Assembly (NCBI GenBank): GCA_937900675.1
Contig: CALCEA010000012.1
Location: forward strand, 1 to 45,278
Length of the DNA: 45,278 nucleotides
Source of the DNA: an uncultured Chitinophagaceae bacterium
Lineage (GTDB): Bacteria; Bacteroidota; Bacteroidia; Chitinophagales; Chitinophagaceae
Direction: 5' to 3'
Shown here in pieces: positions 1-10,115 of this stretch. How positions within the stretch are numbered: position 1 is the stretch's first letter; each line of letters opens with the position of its first letter. Under the pieces are notes generated by a model. It did not search any database. It was given only the letters and a program-made list of their open reading frames with translations, and was not told where the DNA came from. Both the position numbers and the translations under genes were made by a program.

Positions 1-521
1 TAGCAAGAAAAAGTTCTGGAATTGTATTACACGATTTTAATTGTGGTATTAAAGCATATCAATTAAAAGTGGTGAAGAGTATTGAAGTGTTTGGGGAAAT
101 GCATCGTTATATTCCCATTTTAGCTAAGTGGGCTGGTTTTAAAAAGATTGGTGAAAAAGTAGTGGTGCATCAAGCAAGAAAATATGGTACAACTAAATTT
201 GGATGGGAGCGATTTGTGAATGGATTCTTGGATTTAATGACAATACAGTTTTTATCTAAGTTTGGTAAGAAGCCTATGCAATTTTTTGGTTTAGTGGGTA
301 CCTTGTTTTTCTTAATAGGATTCGGTTCTGTTGGATATATAACTGTTTCTAAATTTTTATATCCAGAAACTAGTATTACCAATAAGCCTGCTTTTTACAT
401 CGCTTTAACTTCTATGTTAATTGGCGTACAATTATTTTTAGCTGGTTTTATTGCAGAGTTAATCAATAGAAATGCACCTGATAGAAACCACTATTTAATA
501 GCTGAGAAGATAGGATGGTAA
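1..521 (+). CDS. Glycosyltransferase family 2, C-terminal part (5' truncated by window edge)
   Basis: The reading frame is already open at base 3, so the gene begins upstream; about 172 codons are visible. The visible start contains LHDFNCGIKAY and, further on, EMHRYIP, both typical of the C-terminal half of GT2 enzymes of the dolichyl-phosphate-sugar synthase/GtrB type. Two hydrophobic segments follow (around bases 275-350 and 390-465), which suggests membrane anchoring. Such enzymes transfer a sugar from a nucleotide donor to a polyprenyl phosphate or a glycan; the substrate here cannot be told. The end overlaps the next glycosyltransferase by 7 bases, so it belongs to a polysaccharide operon. 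Confidence 0.85.
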   Translation, partial: ARKSSGIVLHDFNCGIKAYQLKVVKSIEVFGEMHRYIPILAKWAGFKKIGEKVVVHQARKYGTTKFGWERFVNGFLDLMTIQFLSKFGKKPMQFFGLVGTLFFLIGFGSVGYITVSKFLYPETSITNKPAFYIALTSMLIGVQLFLAGFIAELINRNAPDRNHYLIAEKIGW

Positions 522-1648
522 ACAATTTGGTCATAATAGGCCCCGCTTGGCCCTTAAGAGGTGGACTAGCAGCATTTGACGAAAAACTAGCTACCACATT
601 TAGTCAAAAAGGTATTTCAAGTAGTATAGAAACATTCTCTTTACAATACCCACAGTTTTTATTTCCAGGTAAAACACAGTACAGTAATTTACCTGCTCCA
701 GAAAATATTACTATTCATGTTTCCATGAATTCAATCAATCCATTCAATTGGATTAAAGTTGGATTACAATTAAGAAAAGCTGCTCCCAACTTAATTATTG
801 TAAGGTATTGGCTACCTTTCCTGGCTCCATGTTTGGGAACTATTTGCCGAATTGCGAAATCAAACAATAAGACCAAAGTGATTGCCCTAGTGGATAATAT
901 GATCCCACATGAGAAAAGAATGGGTGATCAGCATTTCACAAAATATTTTGCTGGATCGGTGGATGCTTTTTTAACGATGAGTGAAAAGGTCAACAAAGAT
1001 GTGCAGCAATTTTCTGACAAACCTACTCTTATTTCTCCTCATCCCATATTTGATCATTTTGGTGATCCTATTTCAAAAGAAACTGCAAGAAATATTTTAG
1101 GGATTCCTGCCGATCAAAAACTTATTTTATTCTTTGGATTTATTAGAAAGTATAAGGGTTTGGATCTTTTATTAAAAGCAATGGCAACAGATTTGATTCA
1201 AGCTGCTGACATTCATTTAATGATTGTAGGCGAATTTTATGAAGATGCAGCACCTTATCATGAATTAATCAATACACTAGGCATAAAAGATAGAGTTCAT
1301 TTGGTAGAAGGTTTTGTAGCAGATAAGGAAGTTAAAAACTATGTATGCAGTGCAGATTTTATCATACAACCTTATAGAAATGCCACTCAAAGTGGAGTAA
1401 CTCCCCTTGCCTATCATTTTGAAAAACCCATGCTGGTAACCAATGTGGGTGGATTGGCTGATACCGTTCCCAATAATCAAGTGGGTGTTGTAGTGGAGCC
1501 TACGGTAGATAGTATTGCTGAGGGAATTACTGCCTTATATCAAAATGGAGCATCTTATTATCTGCCTCAAATTAAAATAGAGAAGCAAAAATATACTTGG
1601 GAACAAATGGCCAATAATTTTTTACTTTTACAACAACAAATACAATAG
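515..1648 (+). CDS. Glycosyltransferase family 4 (GT-B fold)
   Basis: A 377-residue protein with the two-domain GT-B layout. The N-terminal Rossmann-like half opens with IGPAWPLRGGLAAF, a glycine-rich acceptor-side loop. The C-terminal Glycos_transf_1 half has ILFFGFIRKYKGLDLL, then the donor-binding stretch QPYRNATQSGV and NVGGLADTV. It has no signal peptide and would act at the cytoplasmic face of the membrane in assembling a surface glycan. Its start lies inside the end of the preceding GT2 gene (7-base overlap) and it ends 3 bases before gmhA, so the genes are probably translated together. The sugar and acceptor are unknown. Confidence 0.9.
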   Translation: MVNNLVIIGPAWPLRGGLAAFDEKLATTFSQKGISSSIETFSLQYPQFLFPGKTQYSNLPAPENITIHVSMNSINPFNWIKVGLQLRKAAPNLIIVRYWLPFLAPCLGTICRIAKSNNKTKVIALVDNMIPHEKRMGDQHFTKYFAGSVDAFLTMSEKVNKDVQQFSDKPTLISPHPIFDHFGDPISKETARNILGIPADQKLILFFGFIRKYKGLDLLLKAMATDLIQAADIHLMIVGEFYEDAAPYHELINTLGIKDRVHLVEGFVADKEVKNYVCSADFIIQPYRNATQSGVTPLAYHFEKPMLVTNVGGLADTVPNNQVGVVVEPTVDSIAEGITALYQNGASYYLPQIKIEKQKYTWEQMANNFLLLQQQIQ

Positions 1649-1651
1649 TGC

Positions 1652-2233
1652 ATGTCCATTATAAAAATTAAAGAACTGATTCAATCCTCTATAGAAGTGA
1701 AACAATCATTGCTACAAGATGAAGCTTTGGTAAAAAAAATAGAGACTGTGGTGGAAGTAGTAATCAATGCTTTCAAAAATGGTAATGCAGTATATTTTGC
1801 AGGTAATGGAGGTAGTGCTGCAGATGCACAACATCTAGCAGCTGAATTTTCTGGTCGTTTTTATAAAGATAGAAAGGCGCTTCCTTCGGATGCCTTACAT
1901 TGTAATAGTTCTTATTTAACTGCTGTGGCTAATGATTATAGTTATGATGTAATTTATTCAAGACTATTAGAAGGCTTGGGTAAAAAAGGAGATGTATTAA
2001 TTGGTATTAGCACTTCTGGCAATTCCGGCAATATTGTAAAAGCTTTTGAAATGGCAGCTTCCATGGGAATTGTTACGGTTGGATTTACAGGTGCTGCTGG
2101 AGGTAAAATGAAAGAAAAGGCTGATTATTTAATCAATATACCTTCTACTACTACTCCAAGAATTCAAGAGTCACATATCTTGGTGGGACATATTATTTGT
2201 GAATTAGTGGAAGAAAATATTTTCGGCAAATAA
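1652..2233 (+). CDS. gmhA: D-sedoheptulose-7-phosphate isomerase
   Basis: A 193-residue SIS-domain protein converting sedoheptulose 7-phosphate to D-glycero-D-manno-heptose 7-phosphate, the first step of nucleotide-activated heptose synthesis. The phosphate-binding motif AGNGGSAADAQH lies at about residues 50-61. His61, Glu65, Gln172 and His180 fall at the positions known for metal binding and catalysis in GmhA, and STSGNSGNI near 120 is the second sugar-phosphate loop. The length is normal for GmhA. It shares one base (TAATG) with the following phosphatase, which supports a joint role in heptose supply for the glycan made by the upstream transferases. Confidence 0.92.
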   Translation: MSIIKIKELIQSSIEVKQSLLQDEALVKKIETVVEVVINAFKNGNAVYFAGNGGSAADAQHLAAEFSGRFYKDRKALPSDALHCNSSYLTAVANDYSYDVIYSRLLEGLGKKGDVLIGISTSGNSGNIVKAFEMAASMGIVTVGFTGAAGGKMKEKADYLINIPSTTTPRIQESHILVGHIICELVEENIFGK

Positions 2234-2775
2234 TGTCCTTTGATTTTTCACATATCAATTCAGAATGGACATTGTTCTTAGATAGAGATGGCGTAATCAA
2301 TGTAGAAAAGAACGAGGATTATATTCGTAATTGGGATGAATTTGAATTTTATTCGGAGAGTCTAAAAGCCCTGCCATTATTAGCTAAAAAATTCCCAAGA
2401 ATCATTATTACCACAAATCAAAAAGGTGTTGGAAAGGGATTAATGACAGAAGATGATTTGAAGGATATTCATAACAATATGAAATCGCAGATTGAATTAG
2501 TTCAAGGAAGAATCGATCATATTTTATATTGTACTGATTTAGACAATGATTCTCCTAACAGAAAACCTCAACCAGGAATGGCATTTCAAGCTCAAACTTT
2601 ATTTCCGGAAATACAATTAGATAAATCTATCATGGTAGGTAATAGAATGAGTGATATGCTATTTGGTAGAAATGCAGGAATGCATACTGTATTTGTAGCT
2701 ACAACTCATCCAGAAACTAGTTTCCCTGATCCAGCAATAGATTACAGATTTGCGCACTTATTAGATTTTGCTAAT

Positions 2776-2784
<9 letters not shown>
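2233..2784 (+). CDS. gmhB: HAD-IIIA phosphatase, GmhB-like (heptose-bisphosphate phosphatase candidate)
   Basis: A 183-residue HAD hydrolase. Motif I is DRDGV (Asp17 nucleophile, Asp19), motif II is ITTNQ near 59-63, the motif III lysine is in RKPQPGM (Lys111), and motif IV reads VGNRMSD (Asn137, Asp141). By position after gmhA it should dephosphorylate heptose 1,7-bisphosphate. Two points differ from classical GmhB: the Cys/His zinc loop is missing (only Cys100 remains in that area) and the first motif IV Asp is Asn. The heptose kinase and nucleotidyltransferase are not in view and may lie upstream. The 3' end overlaps lepA tail to tail by 9 bases. HisB-type histidinol phosphatase is a less likely alternative. 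Confidence 0.75.
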
Positions 2785-4560
<1,776 letters not shown>

Positions 4561-4584
4561 GTATTGAAACTAATCTTTTAAATT

Positions 4585-5346
4585 CTATTTTAAAGCATTA
4601 ATGATTGCGGCAAATTCTGTTGCAATTAAAGAAGCACCTCCAACTAAACCCCCATCCACATCTGGTTGTGAGAAAAGTTCTTTAGCATTTGCAGCTTTTA
4701 CGCTACCCCCATATAAGATAGAAATTTGATCTGCAATATTTTGACCATATTTAGCAGCAAATACAGATCTAATATATGCATGTATTTCTTGTGCTTGCTC
4801 ACTTGACGCAGTTTTACCTGTTCCAATTGCCCAGATGGGTTCGTAAGCAATTACCACTTTCACTATTTGTTCTGCACTCAAGTGGAACAATGAATTTTTT
4901 AACTGTGCTTCTACAAAGCTATTTTGTGTTCCAGCTTCTCTAATGTCTAATGGTTCTCCACAACAAAAAATAGGCGTACTATCAATTGCTAAAACTGCAT
5001 TCACTTTTTCAGCTAATAAAGCGTCTGATTCAGCAAAATATTCTCTTCTTTCAGAATGTCCTAAAACAATATGTTTAACACCCACTGAGGCAAACATTGG
5101 TGCTGAAATTTCACCTGTATATGCCCCATTTGATTTTTGGTGACAATTTTGAGCAGCTACATAAACATTTTGTTTGCCTGCTAATTTTGATAATGCTTGA
5201 TGTATATATATAGCTGGTACAGCAAAAATGGCTTCTTGGTGTGCCGCTAAATGATGTTCTGTTTGTAACAATTCGTTTAATAAAGTATCAGCTTCGGTTT
5301 GACTTAAATTCATTTTCCAGTTAGCTGCTGCAATTTGCTTTCTCAT
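4585..5346 (-). CDS. tpiA: Triosephosphate isomerase
   Basis: A 253-residue TIM-barrel enzyme interconverting dihydroxyacetone phosphate and glyceraldehyde 3-phosphate in glycolysis. The catalytic residues are easily seen: Lys in AANWKMN near residue 11, His in VLGHSERR, and Glu in the signature AYEPIWAIGTGK. Phosphate-binding GGSVKAANA and GGLVGGASL are near the C terminus. It lies 80 bases downstream of the GlmU-like gene. The leader contains TACCTTCG, a near match to the TAnnTTTG -7 box, on the minus strand, so it may have its own promoter. lepA follows closely. Confidence 0.97.
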   Translation of the reverse strand: MRKQIAAANWKMNLSQTEADTLLNELLQTEHHLAAHQEAIFAVPAIYIHQALSKLAGKQNVYVAAQNCHQKSNGAYTGEISAPMFASVGVKHIVLGHSERREYFAESDALLAEKVNAVLAIDSTPIFCCGEPLDIREAGTQNSFVEAQLKNSLFHLSAEQIVKVVIAYEPIWAIGTGKTASSEQAQEIHAYIRSVFAAKYGQNIADQISILYGGSVKAANAKELFSQPDVDGGLVGGASLIATEFAAIINALK

Positions 5347-5426
5347 TGGGTAATTATTGTACTTTTTTTAAGCTATTATTAGCGCTGCGAAGGTAATCAA
5401 AAATTAAGCCTAAACCTATTAAAACA

Positions 5427-6590
5427 CTATAAATGAGCCTGTTTATAAAGATGTTCTAGAACCAACTGCTCTTCTTGAGTTACTTCAAATCCTTTCATTT
5501 TCTTCCAATTCCCAATATCTTCCATCACTTTTTCAAATACATAGCCAGGCATAGTGCCCCAAGTAAAATTGGGTAAATTCTTAGGTAATAAGCCATTCCC
5601 AAATACATTGGCAGAAACGCCAATATAAGAACCGGTATTGATACTAGACTGAATTGCAAATCTGCTATAATCTCCTACCAACATGCCCATTTTTTGACCA
5701 ACTGTATCCCAAACCTGTTGGGCTTCATTCCACAATTGAACCTGACCAGCCGAGTTTTTGACATTACTATTGGAAGTTCCAGCACCCAAATTGCACCAAA
5801 AACCTATAATACTATCCCCCAAATAACCATCATGACCTTTATTGGAAAAACCCATGATAATTGAATTTTTAATCTCACCCCCTGCCAAGCAATATGGGCC
5901 AATTGATGTGGATCCATAAATACTTGTATTCATTTTTACCACTGCTTTATTGCCTATTACAAATGGCCCACGAATACTCGCACCTTCCATTATAACTGCT
6001 TCTCTACCAATATATATAGGTCCTTCACTTGCATTTAAATTAGAACATGAAACTGTCGCACCTTCTTCGATAAATATTTGATCTTCTTGAATAAGTCTAT
6101 TAGTATCATTCACCTTCTGAGAAAGGCGATTTTGTGTGGCCAATTTAAAATCTGATCGGATAAAACAGGCATGTCTTTTCAATAGATCAATACTATTTTC
6201 AACCCATTCAACCCCTTCTATGGCTATTGGCGGCAAATCAGCTAATAAGATTTTAGGAATGGTTTTTTCTTTGGTTTTTGTAGCAATCCATTTACCTGAT
6301 GAACTAATTAATTTTTCTCCTTCTTTCAACCCTTTGATTTGACTAATTAATGGGTCGTTTGGAACAATGGTAATGTTGATATATGTGTGAAGATCATTTC
6401 CATTTAAAAAAGATGAGGGATACAATACTTGTAAATATGACGAAGTGTAAATACCCGCTTCCTCTCCAATAAATTTTTCCCATCTTTCTTGAAAACTATA
6501 TAAACCCACCCTGCATTCTGCCAGAGATCTGGTTAAGCTAAATGGATAAAATTGTTCTCTATCCGCAATGTCTACTAAAATATATTGCAT
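5427..6590 (-). CDS. GlmU-like sugar nucleotidyltransferase / left-handed beta-helix protein
   Basis: A 387-residue protein matching the Bacteroidota GlmU-like type (NTP_transf_4 N-terminal domain plus a hexapeptide beta-helix; alt_bact_glmU). The first 150 or so residues form a divergent nucleotidyltransferase-like domain that opens MQYILVDIADREQFYPFSL, without the usual glycine-rich AGxGTR loop. From about residue 175 on, hexapeptide repeats such as IYIGREAVIMEGASIRG and VVKMNTSIYGST form a left-handed beta-helix, with GAGTSNSNVK near 275 as in acetyltransferases. The proposed role is UDP-GlcNAc synthesis from glucosamine 1-phosphate, supplying peptidoglycan and LPS; this is inferred from family, not proven. 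It is transcribed divergently from pruA. Confidence 0.8.
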   Translation of the reverse strand: MQYILVDIADREQFYPFSLTRSLAECRVGLYSFQERWEKFIGEEAGIYTSSYLQVLYPSSFLNGNDLHTYINITIVPNDPLISQIKGLKEGEKLISSSGKWIATKTKEKTIPKILLADLPPIAIEGVEWVENSIDLLKRHACFIRSDFKLATQNRLSQKVNDTNRLIQEDQIFIEEGATVSCSNLNASEGPIYIGREAVIMEGASIRGPFVIGNKAVVKMNTSIYGSTSIGPYCLAGGEIKNSIIMGFSNKGHDGYLGDSIIGFWCNLGAGTSNSNVKNSAGQVQLWNEAQQVWDTVGQKMGMLVGDYSRFAIQSSINTGSYIGVSANVFGNGLLPKNLPNFTWGTMPGYVFEKVMEDIGNWKKMKGFEVTQEEQLVLEHLYKQAHL

Positions 6591-6657
6591 ACTGCTAAAA
6601 TAGTAAACAATTTTATAGTAAACCTCATCTATTCCTAACAGATGTTCTTTAATTGCT

Positions 6658-6665
6658 TATTTTTG
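6658..6665 (+). promoter_or_regulatory. Candidate -7 promoter box of pruA (TATTTTTG)
   Basis: The octamer fits the Bacteroidota primary-sigma -7 consensus TAnnTTTG exactly and lies 17 bases before the pruA start codon, which would give a short leader. No clear TTG -33 element is seen at the expected distance. Confidence 0.5.
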
Positions 6666-6682
6666 AGTCCTAATTATTTTAT

Positions 6683-8314
6683 ATGCAATTTGGATATTTT
6701 AACTACCCTATGCCAGCGAATGAACCAGTACTTTCATATGCTCCAGGCAGTCCCGAAAAATTAGCTTTAAAAAAAGCATTAGCAGATTTAAAAAAGAAAA
6801 CGCTTGATATCCCAATGTACATTGGAGGTAAAGCTGTTAGAACAGGTAAAAAAGTAACTATACATCCTCCTCATGAAATTAAACATGTATTGGGTCATTT
6901 TCATGTTGGTAATAAACAACATGTAGATCAAGCAATCAATACTGCATTAAAAGTTCGTATCGCTTGGTCTGAAATGAGCTGGGAATCAAGAGCACATATA
7001 TTTTTAAAAGCAGCCGATTTATTAGCGACAAAATATCGTTATGAAATGAATGCTGCTACCATGTTAGGTCAAAGTAAAAATGCTTTTCAAGCAGAGATTG
7101 ATGCTGCTTGTGAGTTAATTGATTTCTTAAGATTTAATGTGCATTTTTTAAGTCAAATATATCAGCAACAACCTATCTCTGCTCCAGGAATTCACAATAG
7201 AATGGAATGGAGAGGATTAGAAGGTTTCGTATTAGCTATCACTCCATTTAATTTCACAGCTATTGGAGGTAATTTACCTGCTTCTGCTGCTATGTGTGGC
7301 AATGTGGTAGTTTGGAAGCCAGCGAATACACAAATTTATTCTGCTCAATTATTTATGCGAATTTTAAAAGAAGCAGGATTACCAGATGGCGTTATCAATA
7401 TTGTTTATGTAGATGGTCCTACTTTAGGAGATACCTGTTTCAAACATCCTGATTTTGCTGGTGTACACTTCACTGGTTCAACAGGCGTATTTAATCATAT
7501 GTGGAAACAAATTGGTGAAAATATTGCTAACTATAAATCTTACCCAAGAATTGTGGGTGAAACTGGCGGGAAAGATTTTGTAATGGTACACCCCACTGCA
7601 GATGTTGATACTGTGGTAACTGCATTGGCTAGAGGTGCTTTTGAATTCCAAGGACAAAAATGTTCTGCCGCTTCAAGAGCGTATATACCAAGTAACATCG
7701 CACCTGCTGTGAAAGCGAAATTGATTAAAGTTGTACAATCAATGAAAGTTGGTACAGTGGAAGATTTCTCCAATTTCGTGAATGCAGTAATTGATGAAAA
7801 AGCATTTGATAGCATCACTAAATATATCAGCAAAGCAAAGAAAGATAAGAAGGCAAAAATCTTAATTGGTGGTAATTACAGTAAAACAAAAGGTTATTTT
7901 ATTGAACCAACTGTAATTGAAACATCTGATCCAAAATACACTACCATGTGTGAAGAAATCTTTGGGCCAGTATTAACCATCTACACCTATCCAGCTGCTA
8001 AGTTTGAAAAAACATTAGATATTTTAAATACTACTTCTAAATATGCTTTGACAGGTTCTATCATTTCTCAGGACAGGGCTTCTATAGAATTAGCTACTCA
8101 AAAATTAAGACATGCGGCAGGTAATTTCTATATTAACGATAAGCCTACTGGAGCCGTAGTTGGTCAACAACCATTTGGTGGAGCTAGGGCTTCTGGTACC
8201 AATGATAAGGCGGGAAGTATGTTGAATTTATACAGATGGTTAAGTGCTAGAACTATAAAAGAGACATTTAACCCCCCAACCGACTATAAATACCCATTTT
8301 TAAACGAAGCATAG
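6683..8314 (+). CDS. pruA: L-glutamate gamma-semialdehyde dehydrogenase (1-pyrroline-5-carboxylate dehydrogenase)
   Basis: A 543-residue aldehyde dehydrogenase that oxidises glutamate semialdehyde to glutamate with NAD+, the second step of proline breakdown. The length and the N-terminal YFNYPMPANEPVLSYAPGS are typical of the stand-alone P5C dehydrogenase group. The catalytic Glu is in GETGGKDF and the catalytic Cys in GQKCSAASRAY. NAD-binding ITPFNF, FTGSTGVF and the C-terminal PFGGARASGTNDK are present. No proline dehydrogenase (PutA/PRODH) gene is nearby, so the first pathway step is encoded elsewhere. It appears monocistronic: pdhA downstream has its own promoter candidate. Confidence 0.95.
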   Translation: MQFGYFNYPMPANEPVLSYAPGSPEKLALKKALADLKKKTLDIPMYIGGKAVRTGKKVTIHPPHEIKHVLGHFHVGNKQHVDQAINTALKVRIAWSEMSWESRAHIFLKAADLLATKYRYEMNAATMLGQSKNAFQAEIDAACELIDFLRFNVHFLSQIYQQQPISAPGIHNRMEWRGLEGFVLAITPFNFTAIGGNLPASAAMCGNVVVWKPANTQIYSAQLFMRILKEAGLPDGVINIVYVDGPTLGDTCFKHPDFAGVHFTGSTGVFNHMWKQIGENIANYKSYPRIVGETGGKDFVMVHPTADVDTVVTALARGAFEFQGQKCSAASRAYIPSNIAPAVKAKLIKVVQSMKVGTVEDFSNFVNAVIDEKAFDSITKYISKAKKDKKAKILIGGNYSKTKGYFIEPTVIETSDPKYTTMCEEIFGPVLTIYTYPAAKFEKTLDILNTTSKYALTGSIISQDRASIELATQKLRHAAGNFYINDKPTGAVVGQQPFGGARASGTNDKAGSMLNLYRWLSARTIKETFNPPTDYKYPFLNEA

Positions 8315-8349
8315 GACTGTTTTTAGACCATTTTTATACGAAAAAACAG

Positions 8350-8357
8350 TATATTTG
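8350..8357 (+). promoter_or_regulatory. Candidate -7 promoter box of pdhA (TATATTTG)
   Basis: An exact TAnnTTTG match 20 bases before the GTG start of pdhA, in the 63-base gap after pruA. It supports separate transcription of pdhA. The upstream -33 element is not clear. Confidence 0.5.
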
Positions 8358-8377
8358 CTCCTCAAAATTAAAGGACT

Positions 8378-9373
8378 GTGGCCCAAAAATTTTCAAAAGA
8401 AACCTACCTCTACTGGTACGAATTGATGCAATTAATCCGTCAATTTGAATCTAAGTCTGAGGAAATGTATAAAATGGCAGGAAAAATCAGAGGATTTTTC
8501 CATGTGTATAATGGACAAGAAGCTATTGCTGCAGGTTGTATGACTGCAACCAACCACGAAGATCCATTTATTACTGGATACCGTGATCATGGTTTGGCTT
8601 TGGCAAAAGGAATGAGTCCTAATGCTGCTATGGCTGAATTATACGGAAAAGCAACTGGTTGTTCTAAAGGTAAAGGTGGAAGTATGCACTTTTTTGATAA
8701 AGAAAACTACTTCTTTGGTGGACATGGTATTGTGGGAGCGCAAATTGGTACGGGCGCTGGTTTAGCATTTGCTGAGCAATATCGTGGATCCAAGAATGTT
8801 GTATTATGTTTCTTTGGAGATGGTGCTGCTAGACAAGGTATGTTACACGAGGTATTTAACCTTGCTATGTTATGGAAATTACCTGTGGTATTTATTTGTG
8901 AAAACAATAACTACGCAATGGGTACATCTATTGAGAGAACAAGTAATGTAATTGATATTTATAAGTTAGCGGATGCTTATGATATGCCATCTGATAAAAT
9001 TGATGGTATGACACCAGAGTTAGTGCACGAAGGTGTTGCTAGAGCGGTAAAAAGAGCAAGAGATGGAGAAGGTCCTACTCTATTGGAAATGAAAACATAC
9101 AGATACAAAGGACACTCTGTATCTGATCCACAAAAATATAGATCTAAGGACGAAGTAGAAGAATACAAAAACCAAGATCCTATCACTAAAGTTGCTAAAA
9201 CAATTTTAGAAAACAACTATGCATCTGAAGCAGATTTAAAAGCAATTGATGATAAAATCAGTGCGATTGTAGAAGCTTCTGTGAAATTTGCTGAAGAAAG
9301 CCCATGGCCAGATGACAGTGAAGTTTTAAAAGATGTTTATATTGATCAAAATTATCCATTCATCGTAGACTAA
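8378..9373 (+). CDS. pdhA: Pyruvate dehydrogenase E1 component, alpha subunit
   Basis: A 331-residue E1-alpha subunit: with thiamine diphosphate it decarboxylates pyruvate and passes the acetyl group to lipoyl-E2. The TPP-binding motif runs from FGDGAARQGMLHE to ICENNNYAMGT (about residues 147-188). YRDHGLALAKGM and the phosphorylation-loop region RYKGHSVSDP are conserved. The start is GTG, preceded by AAGGA at about 7 bases; no upstream ATG in frame fits better. E1-beta, E2 and E3 genes are not adjacent; an E2-type gene is found alone at 22.6 kb. The closely related branched-chain E1-alpha is an alternative, but the sequence reads more like PdhA. Confidence 0.9.
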   Translation: MAQKFSKETYLYWYELMQLIRQFESKSEEMYKMAGKIRGFFHVYNGQEAIAAGCMTATNHEDPFITGYRDHGLALAKGMSPNAAMAELYGKATGCSKGKGGSMHFFDKENYFFGGHGIVGAQIGTGAGLAFAEQYRGSKNVVLCFFGDGAARQGMLHEVFNLAMLWKLPVVFICENNNYAMGTSIERTSNVIDIYKLADAYDMPSDKIDGMTPELVHEGVARAVKRARDGEGPTLLEMKTYRYKGHSVSDPQKYRSKDEVEEYKNQDPITKVAKTILENNYASEADLKAIDDKISAIVEASVKFAEESPWPDDSEVLKDVYIDQNYPFIVD

Positions 9374-9387
9374 TTACAACCATTTAT

Positions 9388-10041
9388 ATGAGCGATTTAC
9401 AACAAGAACAAACTTCAACTGAAAACTTTATCAAAAAGAATCAAAAATCTTTAACCTATGCATTAGTTGCTGCTATTGTATTAATCGGTGGATTTTTTGG
9501 ATATACAGAATTATATCAAAAACCGAGAGAAGCAAAAGCTGCTGATGCAATGTTCATGGCAGAAAAATATTTTGCGAATGATTCTTCTAACTTTGTATTA
9601 AACGGAGATGGTCAAAGCAAAGGTGTTTTATACATTATTAAAGAGTTTAGTGGGACTAAAGCTGCTAACTTAGCAAAGTACTATGCTGGTGTTAGTTATT
9701 TTAGAATGAATGATTTTAATAAGTCTATCGAATACTTAAAAGATTTCTCTACAGATGCTAAACAAATTCAAGCTGTTGCTTATGGTACATTAGGAGATGC
9801 TTATGCTTCTTTAAATAAAGTGGATGAAGCAGTAAGCCATTATAAAAAAGCGGGCGAATACTTCCCAGAAGACGAAGCCATTTCTTCTGAATATTTGTTT
9901 AGAGCTGCAGCTTATTTAGAATTAAATAATAAAACAGACGAAGCAATTGAATTGTATACTAAAATCAAAAATGAATACCCTAAATCAGAAAAAGGTTTCA
10001 TGGCAGATAAGTACATAAATCGATTGAAGATTCAACCATAA
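9388..10041 (+). CDS. Membrane-anchored tetratricopeptide-repeat protein (YfgM-like layout)
   Basis: A 217-residue protein with a short hydrophilic N terminus, one membrane segment at about residues 25-43 (rich in Ala, Val, Ile, Gly) and then TPR units through to the C terminus, for example AVAYGTLGDAYASLNKVDEA and AIELYTKIKNEYP. The layout matches YfgM/TPR_21-like proteins, which act as periplasmic chaperone-type partners of the Sec machinery; the match is at the level of layout, so the function is inferred. It starts 14 bases after pdhA and is probably in its transcript, although the functional link is not obvious. A strong terminator follows. Confidence 0.75.
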   Translation: MSDLQQEQTSTENFIKKNQKSLTYALVAAIVLIGGFFGYTELYQKPREAKAADAMFMAEKYFANDSSNFVLNGDGQSKGVLYIIKEFSGTKAANLAKYYAGVSYFRMNDFNKSIEYLKDFSTDAKQIQAVAYGTLGDAYASLNKVDEAVSHYKKAGEYFPEDEAISSEYLFRAAAYLELNNKTDEAIELYTKIKNEYPKSEKGFMADKYINRLKIQP

Positions 10042-10070
10042 TATCCCTTTAAGGATCCATAAAAATTTAT

Positions 10071-10101
10071 AAAAGAGTCTCCTATTAGGGACTCTTTTTT
10101 T
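10071..10101 (+). terminator. Intrinsic terminator after the TPR gene
   Basis: A hairpin with a nine-base perfect stem (AAAAGAGTC / GACTCTTTT), extended by a T-G and a C-G pair around the loop CTATTA, runs straight into seven T residues. It lies 30 bases after the TPR stop codon and ends the pdhA-TPR unit. The next promoter box begins only three bases after the T run. Confidence 0.88.
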
Positions 10102-10104
10102 ACT

Positions 10105-10112
10105 TATATTTG
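10105..10112 (+). promoter_or_regulatory. Candidate -7 promoter box directly before the lutA-like ATG (TATATTTG)
   Basis: An exact TAnnTTTG match with only ATT between it and the ATG at 10116. In Bacteroidota transcription starts a few bases after this box, so the mRNA would begin at or next to the start codon (leaderless). It lies right behind the terminator of the preceding gene. Confidence 0.5.
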
Positions 10113-10115
10113 ATT

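Noticed and set aside
7540..7833. Open frame of 97 codons antisense to pruA
   Set aside because: It lies inside the conserved dehydrogenase core and has no family resemblance.
8316..8350. Inverted repeat ACTGTTTTT / AAAAACAGT after pruA
   Set aside because: The loop is about 17 bases, the stem is AT-rich without a following T run, and it overlaps the pdhA -7 box; weak as a terminator.
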